A stretch of 64,000 nt of DNA, from contig JAGVVL010000009.1 of assembly GCA_018287875.1 (NCBI GenBank), positions 1,860,001 through 1,924,000 of the forward strand, given 5' to 3'. Source of the DNA: Nigrospora sphaerica. Taxonomy: Eukaryota > Ascomycota > Sordariomycetes > Amphisphaeriales > Apiosporaceae. How positions within the stretch are numbered: position 1 is the first letter of the stretch; each line of letters opens with the position of its first letter. The translations under genes were made by a program, and so were the position numbers. This document shows, piece by piece, positions 46,764 to 56,143 of the stretch. A model generated the notes under the pieces. That model searched no databases. It was not told where the DNA came from and worked only from the letters and a program-made list of their open reading frames with translations.

Positions 46764-46846
46764 CCTGTTCCGATGGGGGACATGCTTTCAGGGCTCGGCT
46801 GCAGGTGGGGCGGTAAGCGGGGGGTGCCTCCCATCTTATCAATCTC

Positions 46847-46855
46847 ATCAGATAA
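46847..46855 (+). promoter_or_regulatory. Iron-GATA factor site, copy 2
   Basis: ATCAGATAA, a second exact ATCWGATAA match in the same orientation, 92 bases after the first. A further GATA core in reverse (CTTATC, 46835-46840) lies just before it. Confidence 0.6.
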
Positions 46856-47474
46856 TTGCAGACTTTTCGAGGCAGCCCCACTTTCTGGGCCACTCCCACT
46901 ATCCGCGAGGCATTTTGCAGCATGGCTCGAAGGACGGCGAGCATGGGCCGACAAAGTACAACTTTCGCCCCCCCCCACACACCCCGGCGACCATGCCGGC
47001 TTTGTTTCTCGGCTGGTCGCCCCTTGGTTGTCTTATCGAGAGCTCTCCTCGCGGGCCGTCTCACGAGAGCCAACAAGGCTGAGTAAGACGAAGCAAGACG
47101 GGGAGCCCTGCGTATTGGTCTCGTTGCGCACCTTTTTCGGCCGGGCGGGAGGGGAATGGGTCCTTTCTTGGCCCTCGCGCGCCTCGCCTTCTTGGAAACC
47201 GGAGCAACCCAACACGTGGGGACTGCCCGCCGGGTTCCACGAGCCCTTTTGGGGCCGAGATTTGCGTACGCGAATTGGCACCATGCGCTGTTAGTTGAAG
47301 CTTCCGAGCACCGGGGCCCGCCGATCAGTTGGTGCTGTGGACACGCTCCGTAGCTCGTCCAGTTGCAGTAAGTAATCGTACCTTACGCACTCAACCTGGG
47401 CCTTCCTGGATGAGCAGGACACTTATACCAGGGGGGGGAGGCGTCAGCTCAGCTCACCCACGCCCTCCATGTCC

Positions 47475-47483
47475 TATAAAAAA
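47475..47483 (+). promoter_or_regulatory. TATA box of the siderophore transporter
   Basis: TATAAAAAA about 235 bases before the ATG, followed by C/T-rich sequence, a plausible core promoter. Confidence 0.5.
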
Positions 47484-47709
47484 TTACCAGGGCCAGATCC
47501 TCATTAGGCCGCACTCGACTTTTTGTCCTCCCTTTTCTCTCCCACCACTTCCGCGCGCGCCCGCCCCTACAGCGAACTGCATACGCACCCTTCGCCCAGG
47601 GTCGTCGGCTGTTGTTAGTGAGACGGTATCCACGAATACAGCCGCCACCACGTCTATACGCTTTGGCGTCCGTGCCTTCTTCCCCCATTTCCCCCCTCCC
47701 GTCGTATCA

Positions 47710-49580
47710 ATGCATTTCTTCAGCAAAACCGGGACCACCGAGGCCCCGGCCGTCGTTGAACCCGCCGCCGCCGAGACGGGCACCGAGAAGACCATGAGCC
47801 CCGAGGAGCGGAACCGGGCCATGGCTGTCGCCGGCGACGGCCACTCGTCGGACGAGGAGACCCTATCCCCAGACGCTCAGGAGGGCGTCCGGGACATTGA
47901 GGCTATGACTAAGGTCTGGTCACGATCGCATCTGACGGCTGCCTACGTGCTCATCTGGCTCATCTACTTTGTCAACTCGATGCAGCAGGGCACCACCAAC
48001 GCACTGTCCGTCTACGTCACCAGCTGGTTCGGCCAGACCTCCTTGACCGCCTCCACCAGCGTCATGTCCAGCCTCATCGGCGGTCTCTTCAAGCTGCCCC
48101 TGGCCAAGATCATCGACCTCTGGGGCCGCCCGCAGGGCTACTTCCTGATGGTCGTCTTCATGACAGTCGGCCTGGTCATGATGGCCGCCTGCAAGAACAT
48201 TGAGACCTACGCCGCCGCGCAGGTCTTCTACTGGGTCGGGTATGTTGGTTTTCTTTTCGTCCCTTGTTGACTTGGGTCGCCTCGACTAATCCGGCTGCCC
48301 GCGTCCCCCCCCCCAGATACAACGGGTTGGTATATTGCATCAGCGTCTTCATCTCCGACACGTCGTCGCTGCGGAACCGAGGCTTAATGTTTGCTTGGGC
48401 CTCCTCGCCCTACATCATCACGGCCTGGATCAACGGCTTCATCGCCACGGCGTTCCAGAACGGCGCCGGCGTCCGTTGGAGCTTCGGCTCCTGGGCCATC
48501 ATCATGCCCTTCGTCACCCTGACGCTGTGGGCTCTCCTCATGTACAACTACCGCAAGGCCAAAAAGCTCGGCGTGCTGCCCGTCCGCGCCGCCAGCGGCC
48601 GCACCCGTCTGCAGTCGGTCAAGCACTACGTCATCGAGTTCGACCTCCCCGGCATCCTCATCCTACTGACGGGCCTGGCCCTGTTCCTCCTGGCTTTCAA
48701 CATCTACTCCTTCCAGACGGAGGGCTGGAAGTCGCCCATGATCATCTGCTTCATCGTCATCGGCTTCCTCCTCATTGTCGGCTTCGTGCTCTACGAGCGG
48801 TACCTGGCCCCCGTCACCTTCATCCCGTACAAGCTCCTCTGCGACCGGACCTGCCTCGGCGCCTTCATCGTGGCCGGCGGCGTCTTCGTGAGCTTCTACC
48901 TTTGGGACTCGTACTTCTACTCGTTCCTGCAGGTCGTCAACAACCTCGATGTCGTGCACGCCACCTACATCACCAACATTTACACGACGGGCTCGTGCCT
49001 GTGGTCCTTTGTCGTTGGCTGGGCCATCCGCTCGACCGGCCGCTTCAAGTGGGTGGCTATCTACTTCGCCTTGCCCTTCACCATCCTCGGCGCCGGCCTC
49101 ATGATCGCCTTCCGTGAGCCGGACCAGAGCGTGGGCCTCATCGCCATGTGCCAGGTCTTCATCGCCCTCGCGGGTGGCGGCATCGTCATCACGGAGCAGG
49201 TGGCCGCCCTCGCCGCCACCTCGCACCAGTACATCGCCGTCGTCCTCGCCATCGAGGGCATGTTCTCGAGCGTCGGCGGCGCCATCGGCACCACCGTCGC
49301 CACCGCCATCTGGACCGGCGTCTTCCCCGGCAAGCTTGCTGCCTATCTCCCGGCCGAGGAGCAGGGTAACATCGACGCCATCTTTGGCGACCTCACCGTC
49401 CAGCTCTCCTACCCCATGGGCAGCCCAGCGCGCGACGCCATCATCCGGAGCTACGGCGAAAGCCAGAAGCTGATGCTCATCGCCGCCACGGCGGTTCTGG
49501 CCATTCCTTGGTTTGCCGCCATGTGGTGGAGAGACCTCAACGTCAAGGAGCGCAAGCAGACCAAGGGCACTGTTGTCTGA
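47710..49580 (+). CDS. Siderophore-iron transporter (MFS, Sit/Mir type)
   Basis: Plasma-membrane permease that takes up ferric siderophores by proton symport. Exons 47710-48239 and 48317-49580 (77-base intron, GTATGT donor, acceptor after a C-run) give 597 residues. Residues 1-70 are a soluble, acidic N-terminus. About 14 membrane helices follow, starting with LIWLIYFVNSMQQGTTNALS, then PLAKIIDLWGRPQG, the family's loop between helices 2 and 3. The second half has SFYLWDSYFYSFLQVVNNLD and EQVAALAATSHQYIAVVLAI, typical of siderophore transporters. The intron falls at YWVG/YNGLVYC, inside helix 5 or so. No siderophore synthetase is nearby. Two iron-GATA sites upstream suggest repression by iron. 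The exact siderophore cannot be told. Confidence 0.93.
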
Positions 49581-50313
49581 GCAGCCCTTGGGAGCCGCCT
49601 TGCGCCTTCCTCAGGCAATGGCCTGCCATGCTGTCGCTCTGGGGAACAGCAAGCTTCGAACCATCAACGACCTTGACTCAGGCACAAGCCCAGTCGGTGA
49701 AATAATACTTACCTGTAACGTCATATACCCAATTTAATGTTTTATGAACGAGTTTCGAGTCAATGCTTCTGGTCGTATGTGATAAGCAATGATATGCTCA
49801 CGAGGGAAAACCGAGAATCACGACGAGGCAGCAGTAGATGTTAGTCACAATGTTGATAGCTGAAAGAGTACCCCAGCGGCAGGGAGATCCAAGCTATGCG
49901 CTGAGGGAAGGCACGAATATCCCCTATGTACGGTCGATTTCGTGCTACTGAATAATAGGGGTGGTGTTACATTGGCTTAGGCGAGCACACGTATCCCGCC
50001 CCTCCGGTTTCCCTCTCAGCCCCCCTCCCTAGCGGCACGACGAGCTGCCAAGGCGGCCGGGACGTCGCTGGCAAATTCGGGACGAGGTTGGCGCGCTCCG
50101 TGGCGCTCAAAGAGCACGGGCGGACTCCGAGGGACCAGTGAGGCTGACAAGGGCCCGGTGGCATGGAGGGCCGCATGTTGAGGGGAGGAAAACTCCAAGC
50201 TGTCTTGAATTCTGGACTTCGCCACACGTCTGTTTCCACCCTTGGAACCGGGCCGGGTCCTCTTCGTATTTGCGTGTATGGTCTCGGATTCTCCGTCGGG
50301 GTTTCCGTCTTCT
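49581..50313. other. Convergent intergenic
   Basis: 3' ends of the transporter and the Maf gene. AT-rich at 49690-49800. No gene seen. Confidence 0.5.
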
Positions 50314-51138
50314 TCAGTCGTCCTCGTCCTCGTCGCCGCTGTCTCCCTGCCGGAAGACAACCTTCTCGCAGAGCTGCAGCGTCTGGCGCACGGGGAGGCC
50401 GACGACGTTGTCGACGCTGCCCTCGATCTTCTCGACCAGCAGCATGCCGGCGATGCCCTGGATGGCGTAGCCGCCGGCCTTGTCGACGCCCTCGCGCGTC
50501 CTGACGTAGCTCTTGATGGCGTCGTCCGACAGACCGTCGCTCTCCTTGGCGAAGAAGACCTTGGTCTCCTCGATGTGCGTCTCCATCTCGTAGCCGGGGT
50601 GGCTGGCGTCCTCCTTGGGGGCCATGCAGCAGACGGCCGTCAGGACCTTGTGCACGCGCGTGTCGCGCATGTGCTGCAGCATGCGGATATGGGCCGCCTC
50701 GCTCGGGGGCTTCTCGAGGATGCGGCCGTCACGCGTCACGATGATCGTGTCGGCGGCGATGACGAGGGCGGGCTCCTTGTCGGCCTCGACGGCCGTCTCG
50801 TACACGTCGAGGCACTTTTGGCGGGCCGTGGCGGCCACATACTCAAAGGGCCCCAGCTCCACCTTGGACAGGTTCTCGGGCTTGGTTGAGGGCATGACCT
50901 CGACGTTGGGGAGGCCGATCTGGCCGAGCAGCGCCTTGCGGCGGGGCGAGGCCGAGGCGAGTATCACCTTGTGCGAGCGCATGTACGTCAGGATGGGGAG
51001 CTCGAGCGGCGCCGGTTTGCGGAGCGAGGGCGCGCGCGGGCGGACGGGGAGGTTGTGTTCGCGGGCCGAGGCGTCGTAGTCGGGCGGCGGCTCCGACGGC
51101 GTCCCCGCCGTGCTCAGGAGCGGCTGCTTCTGGTCCAT
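50314..51138 (-). CDS. Maf-like nucleoside triphosphate pyrophosphatase
   Basis: House-cleaning enzyme that hydrolyses non-canonical or modified nucleoside triphosphates to monophosphates. Intronless, 274 residues from the ATG at 51138; the frame extends upstream without another ATG. Residues 1-55 are a Pro-rich extension with PPPDYD, a PPxY-type motif. The Maf domain begins with KVILASASPRRKALLGQIGL (57-76), the substrate-binding loop. ALVIAADTIIV (about 123-133) carries the catalytic Asp, and REGVDKAGGYAIQGIAGMLL (about 219-238) is the late signature. The C-terminus is acidic (GDSGDEDEDD). It is divergent from the bHLH gene. Confidence 0.9.
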   Translation of the reverse strand: MDQKQPLLSTAGTPSEPPPDYDASAREHNLPVRPRAPSLRKPAPLELPILTYMRSHKVILASASPRRKALLGQIGLPNVEVMPSTKPENLSKVELGPFEYVAATARQKCLDVYETAVEADKEPALVIAADTIIVTRDGRILEKPPSEAAHIRMLQHMRDTRVHKVLTAVCCMAPKEDASHPGYEMETHIEETKVFFAKESDGLSDDAIKSYVRTREGVDKAGGYAIQGIAGMLLVEKIEGSVDNVVGLPVRQTLQLCEKVVFRQGDSGDEDEDD

Positions 51139-52483
51139 GGTGGCGTGCGGCTGTGACAGCGGAGGGCAGACCCGGGTGTTTGGCGGAGTGGGAGATCTCA
51201 ACGGTCTCGGGAAGTGTTGGCAATAGGAGATGGGAGGGCCCAAAGTCGGCGCTGGAGGCGACTATGTGTTAACAATGGGTCGTGGGCGTTTGGTCGTGGT
51301 GGGGCCGCACGCAGGTACGTCAGTTCGGGGCGAAGCGAAGCTGCACTGCTTTTGCGAAGAGCTGGAGCTCCTGACTAATTTCGACGACGAGGTCGTTGTA
51401 GCTGCCCATCTCCCGTCATTAGCGTGTTCCCGAGCCCAGCATTCGCGGGCTGTCTCTTCTTTCTACGCAGCTCAGGTCCCTGCCGTGTCACATTCCCTAC
51501 GGGCTACTACCACCAGCTTGAGAAGAAATGCCGATTTAATAAGCAGCGGGTGCCTATCGGTGTGAACTTGGAGGAGCGGGCGAAGCACATGAGAATACAC
51601 GTCGGGATCCAGTACCTACCGAGACAAGTACTTACAGGATACTTGAGTGTGGACCTGTCCTACCTACCAGGGCTCCTACCTATTGGCTAAGTAGGTACAT
51701 ATGTATGTATTTACTATAAAGGCTAATCGGTTGGGATAGATATAAGCGAGATGGATGTACCTGGCTCGTTGCCGCGCCGCGCCCAATAATTCGTGGTCCC
51801 GTCCGTGAGCAGAACCAGAACCAGCCGGGTCGTTCGCCTTCAGGTTAGTGCCAGTGCTAATTTCCAATGGTCGTGGGCGGTAGCCACGACCTCTGGGCGT
51901 CCGTCCGGGCGGGCGGTTTAGCTTCCCTGTCACCTGTGCACGCCCGCTGGCCCCCGAAATCCAAGTGCATAGCGACAATAACATGCAGACCGGGCATCCG
52001 GATCAGGAAGGCAAAGGGAACTTGGGGGACGCCAAACCGCTTGGGATCTGCCGGGACCGTCGGGTCGAACCCTCTAAACCAGGAACCGGTTTCCTGGGAA
52101 CCGATTACACACACACATCCCTGTGCCCGCGTTTAGATGGCGCGAATCAACAGGGGCCGGGCTGAGTTGCTTCTCCCGCTGGCTTGGCTGGATCCGGGGG
52201 AGGCGGGGCATTCGATGCATCACATGCACACCCACCAAGTTGACCTCCCATGCGCCGTGGGTGAGGCACGGCGTCCCGAACAACTCTTTACCACCCCTCT
52301 TTTACCACAACTCTCCATAGCCCGGCATTGGAACTCGACACCCCGTGCGACTATACCCGGAGACACAAGATTCCCTTCCCGCTCGGGAGGTAACCGGGGA
52401 GTAAACCCCGTTGGGACGCCGCCGAGCACCCCGGCAGACGGGATCCTCGACACGCCCTCTGCGTAGCCGCACCCACGCCCGCC
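51139..52483. other. Divergent promoter region, Maf and bHLH
   Basis: No gene supported. It has TAGGTAC at 51692-51698 in an AT-rich patch at 51640-51760. The part nearest 52483 may be the bHLH leader. Confidence 0.45.
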
Positions 52484-53034
52484 ATGGATAGGATGCCACT
52501 GCCATCTAGTAGCCCAAGCGGCCTCGGGCCCCCGGCGCCCGAGGAGAAGCCGCGCTTAACTGACGAGGAGAAAAAGCAAAACCACATTGCCTCTGGTACG
52601 AGTTCCCTGACTCGGCAGCGCCCGCACCCGGCCCCCCCTCCCACACGGTTGCTAACGACGGCCGACAGAGCAAAAGCGGCGGCAGGCCATACGTGACGGC
52701 TTCGACCGCCTATGTGAGTTGGTGCCGGGACTCGAGGGCCAGGGGCGCTCCGAGGGCCTCGTGCTGAAACGCACCGTCGAGTTCATCCGGGAGCAGCTCG
52801 AGCGGCGCCGGCAGCTCGTCTTGCAAAAAGAGGCCCGCGGCGAATTCGTCGAGGACCGCCTTAAGGAGTAAGTGCATCTAACGCGCCCCCCCTCCTGGGG
52901 CCCTGTCTTATCGTGGGAAGTCATTGCTGAGCCCCCGGCCCAGACCAATCAGGGCACTCGAGCAGCTCGAAGCGCTAGATAAAGAAAAGGGCAAGGGAAA
53001 GGCTGCCCAAGGCTCAGCCGAGGAGGACGAATAA
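52484..53034 (+). CDS. Small bHLH transcription factor (Ino4-like)
   Basis: Exons 52484-52595, 52669-52867 and 52944-53034, with introns of 73 and 76 bases (branch CTAAC in the first), give 133 residues. The basic region (KKQNHIASEQKRRQAIRDGF, about 32-51) carries the H, E and R of E-box binders (HxxxExxxR), so CACGTG-type or related CANNTG sites are expected. The loop is Gly-rich and helix 2 is LKRTVEFIREQLERRRQLVL. The rest of the C-terminus is charged and helical (ALEQLEALDKEKGKGK), perhaps extending the dimer zipper. Size and layout are like yeast Ino4, which works as a dimer partner in phospholipid gene control; that role here is inference. Confidence 0.82.
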
Positions 53035-53331
53035 GAGCCGTCGGGCATCTCGGAGCTTACGGAACATGCGCCAAAGACCTCAGTGAGTGCCCATGGCCGG
53101 GCCGTCGAGGAGACGGCAGCGAAGTCCTCGGAACTCCAGCATGGTCCATTATTTAGCGGCATACACCTTTTCTCCGAGGCAGTCAGTCGGGTTGGCACGC
53201 CCAGTCTCGGCGGTAATTAAGTGTAGAACACAAAAGTACATAAGGCAAATATACAAGACTGCCTTCGCTGCCATCTAGATTATCCGCGGGACCGCCGAAT
53301 CTACACCACGCTGTGTAATAGCAGCAATGCT

Positions 53332-54945
53332 CTACTCGAAGTTGTTTACCTTGGTTGTAAGAACCTTAAGGAGCCTCGAGGCCGTCATGGTCTGCCTTCT
53401 CGGGTTGCTCCCCGGCTTTTCCTCCGTTACATCGGGGAAGTTGTGGAATTCGACAGGTATCATGGAGTCTTCTACTTTCAGCTGGTTGGGCCCAAGGGCG
53501 ATGATTATACCGTAGCCCTTCATTTTGGCCTCGCGTGCCTTGGCCCCCAGCGAGATGGGCCTGTCGTCAATGTCGACAACCAGGCCGGAGGCTGTGGTTA
53601 CAGGGGAACAGGCATCGTCGGCCGGTTCCGCCGTACCCACCGTGCTATCTTCGTTGGCAGCAACGGCCCTCGCAGTGTCGACAACCGAATCCCCGGCGTC
53701 ATCCACGAGGCTCGCCGTCTTGACCCCGGTGAGGATGTCTTTTGTGGACTGGGCCAGTTGCAGGACGGGCTCCGTGTCGTTTACTGTTAGGATGATGACC
53801 TGTCTCGGATTGAGCCAGAACGGCCACTTGCCGTTGTAGTGCTCGATGAGCAAGGCCATCAATCTCTCCACCGATCCAAGCACGGCCCTGTGGATGAGGA
53901 CAGGGGTCACGGCGCCTTTCTCTTCCAGTGCCGCTGCATCGTTGGTCGATTCCCCCCTCTCCTCGAAGGACGGCGCCGGCGTCGTGTAGGTCAATTCAAA
54001 ACGTTTGGGGAGCTGGAAGTCGAGCTGGATCGTGGCCGTCTGGTGTTCCTTGCCATCCGTGTCTTTCAGAATCACGTCGATTTTGGGGCCGTAGAAGGCG
54101 CCGTCGCCTTCCTTGACACCCCATTCGCTGCCCGTGGCATCGAGAGCCCGCTTCAAAGCGCCCTCGGCCCTTTCCCATTCGTCGGCCGTGCCGATGAAGT
54201 GGTCGGCCGGACGCGTAGACAGGGCCAAGCGGTACGGCCCCAGCTTGAAGACCTTGTAGGCGACCTGCACGAAGTCGAGCGTCTTCTTGATCTCCTCCTC
54301 AATCTGCGAAGGGCGGCAGAATATGTGGCCGTCGTCCTGGTGGAAACGGCGCACGCGCGTCAGCCCGCTGAGGGCGCCCGAGATCTCGTCACGGTGGAGC
54401 GGCGAGAAGTCGGCGTAGCGAATGGGCAGGTCGCGGTAGCTTCGGAGCTTCGAGCCGAAGATCAGGCAGTGGCCAGGACAGTTCATTGGCTTCAGGCCAT
54501 AGGTATGGTGCTCGGCAGCGTCGGCATCCGACGTCTGCGTCTTTTTGCTGCCGGCGACGGTGAACATGTCGTCGCTATAGTTCTCGAGGTGGCCTGACTT
54601 GGCCCATAGCGCCTTCTTGTAGATGGTGGGGGTGACAACTTCGTCGAAGCCATAGCGAGAGTACTGCTTTCGCAGAAAGTCGACGAGCCTGTTGAAGATG
54701 CGAGTTCCGTTGGGCAAGAGTATCGGTGTGCCAGGGCTATAGGGCGTCGTCATGAACAGCTCTTGTTCTACGCCGAGCTTTCGGTGGTCGGGCGACAGCG
54801 GATCGTGGGAGGCCGAACTGTCCATCGCGCATGCTCTTCGCTGGAGAGCCAGCACTGGCAGCGGCATGGGCAGGCGATTCGACCGGGAACTCGCAACTTG
54901 ACCCAAGCGGGGAGGCCATCGCCTCGTGACTCTCCTAAGAAACAT
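53332..54945 (-). CDS. mst1: Threonyl-tRNA synthetase, mitochondrial type
   Basis: Charges mitochondrial tRNA-Thr. Intronless, 537 residues from the ATG at 54945. An Arg-rich start (MFLRRVTRRWPPRLGQVASS) is a mitochondrial presequence. The TGS and editing domains of the cytosolic enzyme are absent, as in Mst1. Class II motifs are visible: the region with LKPMNCPGHCLIFGSKLRSY (zinc-ligand Cys of ThrRS), motif 2 GLTRVRRFHQDDGHIFC (about 191-207) and motif 3 VLIHRAVLGSVERLMALLIE (about 343-362). The anticodon domain follows (WLNPRQVIILTVND) but carries an insert of about 40 Ala/Thr/Val/Asp-rich residues around 425-465. The stop lies 300 bases from that of the bHLH gene. Confidence 0.95.
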   Translation of the reverse strand: MFLRRVTRRWPPRLGQVASSRSNRLPMPLPVLALQRRACAMDSSASHDPLSPDHRKLGVEQELFMTTPYSPGTPILLPNGTRIFNRLVDFLRKQYSRYGFDEVVTPTIYKKALWAKSGHLENYSDDMFTVAGSKKTQTSDADAAEHHTYGLKPMNCPGHCLIFGSKLRSYRDLPIRYADFSPLHRDEISGALSGLTRVRRFHQDDGHIFCRPSQIEEEIKKTLDFVQVAYKVFKLGPYRLALSTRPADHFIGTADEWERAEGALKRALDATGSEWGVKEGDGAFYGPKIDVILKDTDGKEHQTATIQLDFQLPKRFELTYTTPAPSFEERGESTNDAAALEEKGAVTPVLIHRAVLGSVERLMALLIEHYNGKWPFWLNPRQVIILTVNDTEPVLQLAQSTKDILTGVKTASLVDDAGDSVVDTARAVAANEDSTVGTAEPADDACSPVTTASGLVVDIDDRPISLGAKAREAKMKGYGIIIALGPNQLKVEDSMIPVEFHNFPDVTEEKPGSNPRRQTMTASRLLKVLTTKVNNFE

Positions 54946-56143
54946 GGCGATCCGTGGCGGAACAGCTTCAAGAAGCTTTCAGCATCCTTACGTGGAGGGA
55001 CGGGACGCAAGAGCCGCGGTCGGGAATTTTTTTTGGAGTTGCGGCACGCGGGCTGGCGATCAGGTCGCTTGCTACACAGGATGTACATCAGAGGTGGGGG
55101 ATCCTGGCGGCCGGTGGATATGAGAATCCGCGCACGCGAATAGCCCCTGGCCAAGTCGGGCCGGGAAGTCTGTAACAGCAAGCGGGCGATTTACAGGGAA
55201 AATTGCCATGCACAAACCGAATGAAAATTCACAGAGGACGAGGCTCAATTGCCTACAAATGCTTCGCGAGTATCATGGGGTTGGTTTGGTATCTTACAGG
55301 TTGTCGTTCAGTGGTTGTCCTACACAGCCAATGTATCCCGCCAGTGTGTGCCTGTGTGTGTGGTCTGGTCTGGATGGATACTTAGATTGCGCGAACTTAT
55401 GTAGTAGGTGCCTATCTCGAGCCTAAACAAACGAGACGCCGTCCATTATGTGCGTGTCAAGCTCCTTACCGTAACAGGCCTAGCGGCCGATGAACGCCAC
55501 CCTCGATGCAGTTTGGCGGCCAGGCAGCCCAGGCAGGTCTGGATACTTGGGTACGGATACAATGCTGGTTGGCAGGGATCGCAACCACCCACTTGTCCAG
55601 GTGACCTTGCAACAACCCAGAGCCCCATCACCCGTCTTCACGTCATCCCCGAGTGTTGCCTCGTCTCGCCCCGTGAACATTCATCTCCAAACGGAAACGC
55701 GCTGCAGCTCGCTATCTATGCCGCTGTTCTAGCTCCGCGTTGCACTGGCTACCTAACGACACGACTTCGACGCGATCCGTGGTATTCTTCTTTCCCTGTG
55801 CTTTCTGAGTCACAGCGCTCTGTATGCTACGCGCCCCGCGCACATGAGTCTCGAGTCCCGTCCTAACCCGACGGAGAATATAAAGAGCATCGCGTATTTT
55901 TGTTTGTCTCCGATCCGTCGAGAACGTGTTCGCCACTCCGACGCGCGACGCGCTGTTTTAACCAGGACCCCGCGGGAACCATACTATAAAACTGCAAACA
56001 TCAAACAGAAAAGAATCCCTAAAGGCATCCTTATCAATCTTGGAAGCCTGCCCCCAGCCTGACTGACACCTGACTATGAGGCTGTGAGAGACTCAACGTA
56101 CCCTCTCCTTCCACATCAAAACACACACAAACTTCGGGACATC
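54946..56143. other. Divergent promoter region
   Basis: Between the synthetase and the next gene, no supported gene. Sequence from about 55960 to 56143 is A/C-rich and probably the leader of the next gene. Confidence 0.45.

Larger units (their letters stand above)
44743..47709. other. Long region upstream of the siderophore transporter
   Basis: No supported gene in about 3 kb. Weak protein-like bits on the minus strand at 44870-45060 (PSALDGGYAYRLQNKFGPGP in one frame, APDRWKNLVSSLLDKSIIFM in another) may be remains. The part from about 46750 holds GATA-type sites and a TATA box listed separately. Confidence 0.4.

Noticed and set aside
46119..47294. Frames of 162 and 173 codons upstream of the siderophore transporter
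   Set aside because: Low-complexity Arg/Pro/Ser content; the second overlaps the iron-GATA site region, which fits regulatory DNA better.
52055..52090. tRNA T-arm-like GGGTTCGACCC on the minus strand
   Set aside because: The stem around the loop does not pair as a T-arm, and no acceptor, D or anticodon arm fits.
52137..52466. 109-codon frame just before the bHLH gene
   Set aside because: It does not join the bHLH exons in frame and lacks any motif; probably leader sequence.
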